DNA from: an uncultured Microbacteriaceae bacterium
GTDB lineage: Bacteria > Actinomycetota > Actinomycetes > Actinomycetales > Microbacteriaceae
Direction of reading: 5' to 3'
DNA: 12,151 nt
Assembly: GCA_903907615.1 (NCBI GenBank)
Contig: CAIVOR010000253.1
Coordinates: forward strand, 1-12,151
Positions 7,711 to 12,151 of this stretch are shown here, one piece after another. The position numbers and the translations under genes are program-made. A model generated the notes under the pieces. That model made no database searches. It was not told where the DNA came from and was given only the letters and a program-made list of their open reading frames with translations. Within the stretch, counting starts at the first letter, position 1. Each line of letters starts with the position of its first letter.

Positions 7711-8225
7711 GAGGTTTCCTTTTGCTGGGAGTTGCGAACGTTCTGAAGGGCCGAGATGAGAGAGTTGCGTTCTGCCGTGGACAGGCGGAAGAAGCTGCTC
7801 ACTTCTCGAGACCCGTCCGTCGTATCGAGGCGCCAGTCGATGACCGTCAGCCCGCCGCGTTCGACGACCTTGTCAATCGTCAGGTTCGTCGTCGTCACGC
7901 CGTCGAGGTTGTCCAAAGGAATGAGCGTGGGCTGTTCACCACGGAGATCGAACACGAGTCCCTGCTCGGCGAGAACGATGCGTCCCTGAGCGCGAAAAGC
8001 GAGCCCCGGCGCGGCGACGCGTTCGAGCACGTTCAGTCGCTCCGACGTCGACACGTACAGACCGGTCCACGTGCCGAGAATGTCACCAAAGTCTGCGGCG
8101 GCATCCTGCGCAACCGACATCCCCGTGGCATCCCGACGCACGCGACGTTGCCATCCGCGCCACATCAGCAGAAAAATGATGGCAATAAGCAGAACGGCGA
8201 CAGCTGCGCCCCACAATCTATCCAC
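7707..8225 (-). CDS. Single-pass membrane protein with PH-like domain, function unknown
   Basis: I chose the GTG at 8223-8225, giving 172 residues (M/V-DRLWGAAVAVLL). GAGG at 8234-8237 sits 8 nt upstream, and this start overlaps the end of pyrC by only 8 nt. The open frame continues further up inside pyrC, but that part reads as a shadow of pyrC. Residues about 4-22 form one hydrophobic helix followed by WRGWQRRVRR, so the rest should be cytoplasmic by the positive-inside rule. Residues about 45-160 look beta-rich with a final helix (TAERNSLISALQNV), consistent with a pleckstrin-homology-like fold. There are no obvious catalytic residues. The gene is coupled on both sides, to pyrC and to carA (GTGA). 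Its position matches Rv1382 of M. tuberculosis, an uncharacterised membrane or export protein between pyrC and carA. Operon membership suggests a link to pyrimidine synthesis, but no function can be assigned. Confidence 0.82.
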   Translation of the reverse strand: MDRLWGAAVAVLLIAIIFLLMWRGWQRRVRRDATGMSVAQDAAADFGDILGTWTGLYVSTSERLNVLERVAAPGLAFRAQGRIVLAEQGLVFDLRGEQPTLIPLDNLDGVTTTNLTIDKVVERGGLTVIDWRLDTTDGSREVSSFFRLSTAERNSLISALQNVRNSQQKETS

Positions 8226-9561
8226 GAGGTACACCTCGCTGCATGGCGTAGTCGAGGGCGTGACCGGCCACTGTCTCGGCCGGAACCAGGGCACCATCGT
8301 CAACGGTGAGGTAGCCCTCAAAGGCCGTGTACACGATCCGTCCGGGCAATACGCGGCCGAGATAGGGCGAGTTCGTCGAGCGTCCCGCGAGGTGCTCGGT
8401 GGCAAATACCTGGCGCGCGCCGGGATCAACGAGCGTGAGTCGGGCGGGGGCACCGACACTCAAGCCCTGCCAGTCGAGACGACCGATCTGTGCCGGCGTA
8501 CGGCTCATCACCCGTTCGACGTCGACCCAGGAGAGTTCACCGGTCTCGACCATCGTGAGGAGAACAATGGACAGCGCCGATTCCAGTCCCACCATGCCGA
8601 ACGCCGCAACATCCCACTCACACTCTTTGGATTCGCTCGGGTGGGGCGCGTGATCGGTCGCCACAATGTCAATCGTGCCGTCGGCGAGTCCGCGGCGCAC
8701 GGCGAGAACGTCCTCTGACGTGCGCAGGGGCGGGTTGACCTTGAAGCGTGCGTCATAAGACTCTGCGAGATCTTCGGTGAGCAGCAGGTGGTGCGGAGTG
8801 ACCTCTGCGGTGACCCGGATTCCGCGTTGCTTAGCCCACCGCACGACGTCGACCGATCCGGCCGTCGAGAGGTGGCAGATGTGCAGGGCGGCACCCACGC
8901 TCTCGGCAATCAGCACATCCCGGGCAATGATGGTTTCCTCGGCAATGGCGGGCCATCCCGCGAGTCCCAGCCGCGACGCCAATTCGCCCTCGTTCATCTG
9001 GGCCTGTTCCGTGAGCCTCGGCTCTTGCGCGTGTTGCGCAATCACTCCGTCAAACGCCGAGACATATTCCAGCGCGCGACGCATCACGAGCGGATCGTGC
9101 ACACACTTACCGTCGTCGCTGAACACCCGCACGCGAGCCCGCGAGTCGGCCATGCCCTTGAGGTCGGCAAGCGCGGTGCCGGCAAGTCCTGCGGTGACCG
9201 CCCCAATCGGCTGGACCTGGACGTAGCCCGCCTCGCGCCCGCGCGAGAGTTCGAGCTCCACCACACTGGCGTTGTCGGCAACCGGGGACGTATTGGCCAT
9301 CGGGAACACTGTCGTATATCCCCCGGCTGCCGCAGCCTGAGAGCCCGTGAGAATGGTTTCGCTCGCTTCGAAACCGGGCTCGCGCAGGTGCGTGTGGAGG
9401 TCAACCAGTCCGGGCAGGATACGCAGTCCAGCCGCGTCAAGCACGCGAGAGGCCTCACTCGAGATCGTACCGATCTCGGCGATGAGCCCATCGCGCACCA
9501 ATACGTCTGCCTGCTCGCCACCCGGCAGTGTGGCCTGGCGAAAGAGGAGCGAGTTACTCAT
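8218..9561 (-). CDS. pyrC: Dihydroorotase, class I
   Basis: Dihydroorotase cyclises carbamoyl aspartate to dihydroorotate, the third step of the pathway. The 447-residue protein belongs to the class I amidohydrolases. The metal ligands are visible: His56 and His58 in DLHTHLREPG, Asp150 in FSDDGK, His177 in IAQHAQE, His230 in HICHLS and Asp303 in ATDHAPH. The substrate-binding segment VNPPLR lies at 275-280. The residues look intact, so it should be catalytically active, unlike the degenerate dihydroorotase homologues that accompany some ATCases. The frame is open 18 codons further upstream to an ATG at 9613-9615, but the ATG at 9559-9561 is preferred: GGAGG lies 6 nt upstream and the family N-terminus (LLFRQATLPGG) begins there. 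It overlaps pyrB by 8 nt and the next gene by 8 nt. Confidence 0.96.
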   Translation of the reverse strand: MSNSLLFRQATLPGGEQADVLVRDGLIAEIGTISSEASRVLDAAGLRILPGLVDLHTHLREPGFEASETILTGSQAAAAGGYTTVFPMANTSPVADNASVVELELSRGREAGYVQVQPIGAVTAGLAGTALADLKGMADSRARVRVFSDDGKCVHDPLVMRRALEYVSAFDGVIAQHAQEPRLTEQAQMNEGELASRLGLAGWPAIAEETIIARDVLIAESVGAALHICHLSTAGSVDVVRWAKQRGIRVTAEVTPHHLLLTEDLAESYDARFKVNPPLRTSEDVLAVRRGLADGTIDIVATDHAPHPSESKECEWDVAAFGMVGLESALSIVLLTMVETGELSWVDVERVMSRTPAQIGRLDWQGLSVGAPARLTLVDPGARQVFATEHLAGRSTNSPYLGRVLPGRIVYTAFEGYLTVDDGALVPAETVAGHALDYAMQRGVPRG

Positions 9562-10513
9562 GGGGTACCTCCGAGGTTCCGGTGAGAATCGAATACAGCA
9601 CGGACATGCGCACAAAGACTCCGTTGGCCACCTGCTGCAGGATGACCGACTGCGCAGAGTCGGCAGCGGTCGAACAAATCTCGAGGCCGCGATTCATCGG
9701 GCCGGGGTGCATCACGAGGGTCTGGGGAGACAGGGCGGCAAATCGTTCTTCGGTGAGACCCCAGCCCTGGGAATACTCGTGAGCGTTGGGAAAGTACGCG
9801 TCGCGCATCCGCTCAGACTGAACGCGCAGCATCATGACGGCATCGACCGGCTGGCTCAACGCTGAGTCCAGATCGTGCGAAATAGTGATGGGCCAGCGGC
9901 TCGCTCCCGCAGGGATGAGTGTCACGGGCGCCACCACCGTTACGCGCGCACCCAGGTGCTCCAGCAGCCAGACGTTGGATCGAGCCACCCGGGAGTGCAG
10001 GATGTCACCGACAATGATCACGTGGGCGCCGTCGAGTCCGCGCCCGCGCGAATCCGCACCGTGAATGTTCTTGCGAAGAGTGAAGGCGTCGAGCAAGGCC
10101 TGTGTGGGGTGTTCGTGTGTGCCGTCTCCCGCGTTGACTACAGGCACGTCAATCCAGTCCCGCTCGGCGAGCAACTGCGGTGCGCCCGAGGACGGATGGC
10201 GGATCACCACACCGTCGACTCCCAGTTCGCGCAGCGTAAGAATGGTGTCTTTGAAGCTCTCGCCCTTCGACACCGACGATCCCTTGGCCGAGAAATTGAT
10301 GACGTCGGCCGAGAGTCTCTTTTGCGCCACCTCGAATGAGATGCGCGTGCGCGTGGAGTCTTCGTAGAACAGGTTCACGATGGTCTTGCCGCGCAACGCC
10401 GGCAGCTTCTTGTTATCGCGGTGGCCCAAAATGGCCATGTCCTCGGCCGTGTCGAGAAGCGAAATGGCCGACTCGCGCGAGAGGTCACGCGTCGAGAGCA
10501 GGTGCGGAATCAT
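9554..10513 (-). CDS. pyrB: Aspartate carbamoyltransferase catalytic subunit
   Basis: PyrB condenses carbamoyl phosphate with aspartate, the committed step of pyrimidine synthesis. The 319 residues include the carbamoyl phosphate loop STRTR at 53-57, the lysine loop SSVSKGES at 79-86 with Lys83, IRH at 104-106, NAGDGTHEHPTQ at 127-138, Arg230 in MMLRVQ and HPGPMNRG at 269-276. All catalytic positions expected from the E. coli enzyme are present. No pyrI regulatory subunit gene is adjacent. The ATG overlaps the pyrR stop as ATGA. The ribosome site is weak (a GGTGATG-like stretch), so initiation probably depends on ribosomes finishing pyrR. That would carry the PyrR-controlled signal onto pyrB. 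Confidence 0.97.
   Translation of the reverse strand: MIPHLLSTRDLSRESAISLLDTAEDMAILGHRDNKKLPALRGKTIVNLFYEDSTRTRISFEVAQKRLSADVINFSAKGSSVSKGESFKDTILTLRELGVDGVVIRHPSSGAPQLLAERDWIDVPVVNAGDGTHEHPTQALLDAFTLRKNIHGADSRGRGLDGAHVIIVGDILHSRVARSNVWLLEHLGARVTVVAPVTLIPAGASRWPITISHDLDSALSQPVDAVMMLRVQSERMRDAYFPNAHEYSQGWGLTEERFAALSPQTLVMHPGPMNRGLEICSTAADSAQSVILQQVANGVFVRMSVLYSILTGTSEVPHE
9568..9572 (-). promoter_or_regulatory. Strong ribosome binding site that fixes the pyrC start
   Basis: On the minus strand GGAGG is followed by TACCCC and then ATG, a 6-nt spacing. It lies inside the last codons of pyrB. It decides for the ATG at 9559-9561 over the in-frame ATG at 9613-9615, which has no comparable site. 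Confidence 0.85.
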
Positions 10514-11049
10514 GCGTCATCACCACGATCAATCTCAACCGCATCCACGCCGTCCGTTTCGACGAGGCACACGTTGATGCGCTCCCCCGGCGACGACGGC
10601 AGATTCTTGCCCACGTAGTCAGCGCGGATGGGCAGTTCGCGATGACCGCGGTCAATCAGCACGGCGAGACGCACCACATCCGGTCGTCCAAAGTCGGTGA
10701 GGGCATCGAGCGCGGCCCGCACGGTGCGGCCCGAGTACAGCACATCGTCGACGAGAACCACAGTGGCTTGGTCGATATCAACGGGAACCGCGGTGGGCGA
10801 TGGCTCGCGCAGCGGATTGCTCTGCAGGTCATCGCGATACATGGTGACGTCCAGTGAGCCACGTGGGACGTCAGCCCCATCGATGGCGTGAATCGCGGCA
10901 GCAATGCGATCCGCCAGCGTGACACCGCGCGTGGGGATTCCGAGAAGCACGAGGTTGTCGCTGCCACGATTTGATTCGAGAATCTCGTGAGCGATGCGCG
11001 TAATGGCGCGTGCCACGTCAGCCGACTGCATGACGGTATTCGCAGTCAT
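10510..11049 (-). CDS. pyrR: PyrR, RNA-binding regulator of the pyr operon / uracil phosphoribosyltransferase
   Basis: PyrR binds a specific loop in pyr mRNA when UMP is plentiful and lowers pyr gene expression; many members also convert uracil and PRPP to UMP. The 179 residues show the family pattern: GIPTRGVTLA at 37-46, the PRPP-binding signature VVLVDDVLYSGRTVRAAL at 97-114, and LIDRGHRELPIRADYVGKN at 131-149. The ATG has a very strong ribosome site, GGAGG with a 5-nt spacer, placed in the arm of a PyrR-binding hairpin (11057-11089). This suggests autoregulation by translational repression. The gene is the first of the pyr block and overlaps pyrB as ATGA. Confidence 0.97.
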   Translation of the reverse strand: MTANTVMQSADVARAITRIAHEILESNRGSDNLVLLGIPTRGVTLADRIAAAIHAIDGADVPRGSLDVTMYRDDLQSNPLREPSPTAVPVDIDQATVVLVDDVLYSGRTVRAALDALTDFGRPDVVRLAVLIDRGHRELPIRADYVGKNLPSSPGERINVCLVETDGVDAVEIDRGDDA

Positions 11050-11056
11050 CCTGACC

Positions 11057-11089
11057 TCCTTCCCCGCCTCTCTGGACGGCTTTAAAGGA
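11057..11089 (-). promoter_or_regulatory. PyrR-binding RNA hairpin overlapping the pyrR Shine-Dalgarno sequence
   Basis: In the mRNA sense the element reads UCCUU (11089-11085), a purine-rich internal loop, then CCGUCCAGAGAGGCGG (11079-11064), GG and AAGGA (11061-11057). The lower stem pairs UCCUU with AAGGA. The upper stem pairs CCG and CC with GG and CGG, with a bulged U and an AGAGA loop. This is the UCCAGAGAGG signature of the Bacillus PyrR-binding loop (recalled CAGUCCAGAGAGGCUG), with a stem A-U pair replaced by C-G. The 3' arm AAGGA is part of AAGGAGG, the ribosome site of pyrR. PyrR bound with UMP should therefore hide the ribosome site, the mode reported for mycobacterial pyrR, rather than work through a terminator. 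No terminator hairpin with a U-run follows. Confidence 0.88.
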
Positions 11090-11104
11090 TGTCTAATTAC
11101 TCAG

Positions 11105-11110
11105 ACTCTA
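11105..11110 (-). promoter_or_regulatory. Possible extended -10 element for a pyrR transcript
   Basis: The minus strand carries TGATAGAGT just after the nusB stop: a TG one base before TAGAGT, which matches 4 of 6 bases of TATAAT. A start about 7 nt downstream, near 11098, would leave a short leader holding the whole PyrR hairpin. No good -35 lies 16-19 nt upstream; the nearest TTGAGT is 23 nt away. This is weak, and read-through from nusB is an equally good explanation. Confidence 0.22.
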
Positions 11111-11115
11111 TCAGG

Positions 11116-11523
11116 TCAGGTATTGGCGATGGTACTCAACAGGCCGTTAACAAAGCCGGATGACTCTTCGGTGCTCAGTTCGGCAGCCAATGCCACGGCC
11201 TCTGAGGTCGCCACACCGGCCGGAATCTCCGGGTTGAACAGGATCTCCCACGCGGCGCAGCGCAGAATGGCACGATCCACGGCGGGCATGCGCTCGAGCG
11301 TCCATCCGCGTGAGTTGCTCGAAATAGCCTCGTCAATCTCTAAGAGATTTTCGACAACGCCATCCACGATGTCGCGGGCATAGAGCCACGATGATTCGCG
11401 CTCGGGCTCAGAGGCGGCACGCAGGGCCTCAGCCATGACGATGTCGCTCACCGGAACGCCACGAACGTCGGCCGCGTAGAGCATGTCGACCGCGCGTTTG
11501 CGAGCCTTGGTGCGGGCACTCAC
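11116..11523 (-). CDS. nusB: Transcription antitermination factor NusB
   Basis: NusB pairs with ribosomal protein S10 (NusE), binds boxA RNA and supports processive transcription of rRNA operons. The all-helical 135-residue protein is normal in size. Family features are the basic N-terminus RTKARKRAVDMLYAAD at 4-19, VDRAILRCAAWEIL at 82-95, and the C-terminal SEAVALAAELSTEESSGFVNGLL segment at about 107-129. The start is GTG at 11521-11523, 3 nt after the efp stop. No Shine-Dalgarno sequence is visible upstream, so initiation probably depends on ribosomes terminating at efp. The product ends 66 nt before pyrR, and its stop codon falls in a segment complementary to the pyrR start region. Confidence 0.95.
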   Translation of the reverse strand: MSARTKARKRAVDMLYAADVRGVPVSDIVMAEALRAASEPERESSWLYARDIVDGVVENLLEIDEAISSNSRGWTLERMPAVDRAILRCAAWEILFNPEIPAGVATSEAVALAAELSTEESSGFVNGLLSTIANT

Positions 11524-11526
11524 GGG

Positions 11527-12090
11527 TTAGTCATTAACGCGACCGAGGTAGTCACCCGTTCGCGTGTCGACCTTGATTTTGGTTCCCGTCTCGAGAAAGA
11601 GCGGGACCTGAATCTCGTAGCCGGTCTCCAGGGTGGCTGGCTTGTTTCCACCGGTCGAGCGGTCGCCCTGAAGACCGGGCTCGGTATAGGTGATCTCGAG
11701 AGTCACACTGGTGGGAAGTTCAATGTAGAGGGGCGAACCCTCATTAATGGCCAGCTGAACATCCTGGTTTTCGAGCATGAAGTTTGCTGCATCACCCACG
11801 GTGACGGCCGGGACGCTCATCTGCTCGTAGGTGGTCTTGTCCATGAAAATGAACTCGGTGCCGTCGTTGTACAGGTACTGAAAGTCACGACGGTCGACGT
11901 TGGCGGTCTCAATCTTGGTTCCAGCGTTATAGGTCTTATCGACAACCTTGCCCGAGACGACGTTCTTCATCTTGGTTCGCACAAACGCGCCGCCCTTGCC
12001 CGGCTTGACGTGCTGGAACTCGATCACCGTCCACAGCTGACCGTCAATCTTGATGACGATGCCGTTCTTGATGTCAGCGGTACTTGCCAT
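11527..12090 (-). CDS. efp: Translation elongation factor P
   Basis: EF-P enters the ribosomal E site and rescues ribosomes stalled on polyproline stretches. The 187 residues form the usual three domains: an N-terminal KOW-like domain to about 65, an OB domain, and a C-terminal OB domain with GDRSTGGNKPATLETG and VDTRTGDYLGR at the end. The tip loop that reaches toward the peptidyl-tRNA reads VKPGKGGAF at 28-36, with the functional Lys32. No EpmA, EpmB or EarP gene is visible nearby, though the window is too small to judge. The ATG at 12088-12090 has only a weak purine-rich AGAAG stretch upstream. It is followed after 3 nt by nusB, the common actinobacterial efp-nusB pair. Confidence 0.97.
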   Translation of the reverse strand: MASTADIKNGIVIKIDGQLWTVIEFQHVKPGKGGAFVRTKMKNVVSGKVVDKTYNAGTKIETANVDRRDFQYLYNDGTEFIFMDKTTYEQMSVPAVTVGDAANFMLENQDVQLAINEGSPLYIELPTSVTLEITYTEPGLQGDRSTGGNKPATLETGYEIQVPLFLETGTKIKVDTRTGDYLGRVND

Positions 12091-12120
12091 GGTGAATCTT
12101 CTCTCGGTCGGAACGTCAGG

Positions 12121-12151
12121 TTATTTGTCGAGCGTGATCAGGTAGCGCAGG
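12121..12151 (-). CDS. Possible C-terminal end of an upstream gene, perhaps 3-dehydroquinate dehydratase
   Basis: Reading into the window on the minus strand, one frame gives LRYLITLDK followed by TAA at 12121-12123, 30 nt before efp. The start of this peptide resembles the last helix of type II 3-dehydroquinate dehydratase (AroQ), whose M. tuberculosis form I recall ending in ALRYLAEHVGT. Shikimate genes (aroK, aroB, aroQ) precede efp-nusB in many actinobacteria. Nine residues are too few to be sure. Confidence 0.35.
   Translation of the reverse strand, partial: LRYLITLDK

Larger units (their letters stand above)
11050..11120 (-). promoter_or_regulatory. Composite pyrR leader with nusB-end/pyrR-start inverted repeat
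   Basis: The mRNA segment CCUGACCU (11120-11113), spanning the nusB stop codon, is perfectly complementary to AGGUCAGG (11057-11050), which covers the end of the pyrR ribosome site and the whole spacer up to the ATG. Between them GUCU (11106-11103) can pair with AGAC (11094-11091), and the PyrR hairpin (11089-11057) follows. Together they could form a three-way junction that masks the whole ribosome site. The pairing is seen directly; that it folds and matters is inference. It can only form if transcription begins upstream of 11120, for example by read-through from efp-nusB. Confidence 0.45.

Noticed and set aside
6556..8309. Long plus-strand frames opposite carA and the membrane protein gene
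   Set aside because: They are complementary-strand shadows of GC-rich codons and show no family motif.
8226..8459. Longer N-terminus (78 extra residues) for the membrane protein
   Set aside because: This stretch overlaps pyrC in another frame, is rich in Pro/Arg/Ser without domain character, and would precede the membrane helix. A GTG with a good ribosome site lies at 8223-8225.
8788..9585. Plus-strand open frame of 265 codons opposite pyrC
   Set aside because: Antisense to conserved dihydroorotase sequence, with no homology recognised.
9562..9615. Upstream ATG for pyrC adding 18 residues
   Set aside because: The added peptide (MCACPCC...) does not resemble dihydroorotase and overlaps pyrB further, and the strong GGAGG at 9568-9572 serves the later ATG.
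11050..11115. Bacillus-type attenuator (terminator/antiterminator) in front of pyrR
   Set aside because: The leader is short, and no GC-rich hairpin followed by a U-run lies between the PyrR loop and the start codon. The loop overlaps the ribosome site instead, which fits translational control.

Overview
The window is one unbroken run of minus-strand genes from a high-GC Gram-positive bacterium. It carries the de novo pyrimidine operon of an actinobacterium, probably of the family Microbacteriaceae. Three things point there: the gene order (aroQ-like tail, efp, nusB, pyrR, pyrB, pyrC, PH-like membrane protein, carA, carB, pyrF, mIHF-gmk, rpoZ, coaBC), the type 2 PyrF, and actinobacterial motif variants such as GICFGNQ in CarA and PAMHTEMW in CoaBC. 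The family assignment is inference; the phylum is much firmer. No mobile element, CRISPR array, tRNA or rRNA was seen.

Transcription runs from high to low coordinates. At the right edge, 31 bases may hold the end of an upstream gene, possibly aroQ. Then come efp (11527-12090) and nusB (11116-11523). The 66-base gap before pyrR is the only non-coding stretch of any size. It holds a recognisable PyrR-binding RNA hairpin whose 3' arm is part of the pyrR Shine-Dalgarno sequence. A second 8-bp inverted repeat could join the end of nusB to the pyrR start region.

From pyrR (10510-11049) to pyrF (2427-3272) every junction overlaps: pyrR/pyrB ATGA, pyrB/pyrC 8 nt, pyrC/membrane protein 8 nt, membrane protein/carA GTGA, carA/carB TAATG, carB/pyrF ATGA. 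This indicates one translationally coupled mRNA encoding carbamoyl phosphate synthase, aspartate transcarbamoylase, dihydroorotase and OMP decarboxylase. The pyrD and pyrE steps are not in the window. The membrane protein (7707-8225) has no assigned function and occupies the place of Rv1382 of M. tuberculosis.

pyrF overlaps gmk, followed at 3-nt spacings by rpoZ (RNA polymerase omega) and coaBC (CoA synthesis). The gmk product is the most unusual protein here. It is about 100 residues longer than ordinary guanylate kinase, and the extra N-terminal part resembles the actinobacterial nucleoid protein mIHF, which is normally a separate gene just upstream of gmk. The chief points for follow-up are this fusion, the composite pyrR leader, and the uncharacterised membrane protein inside the pyrimidine operon.
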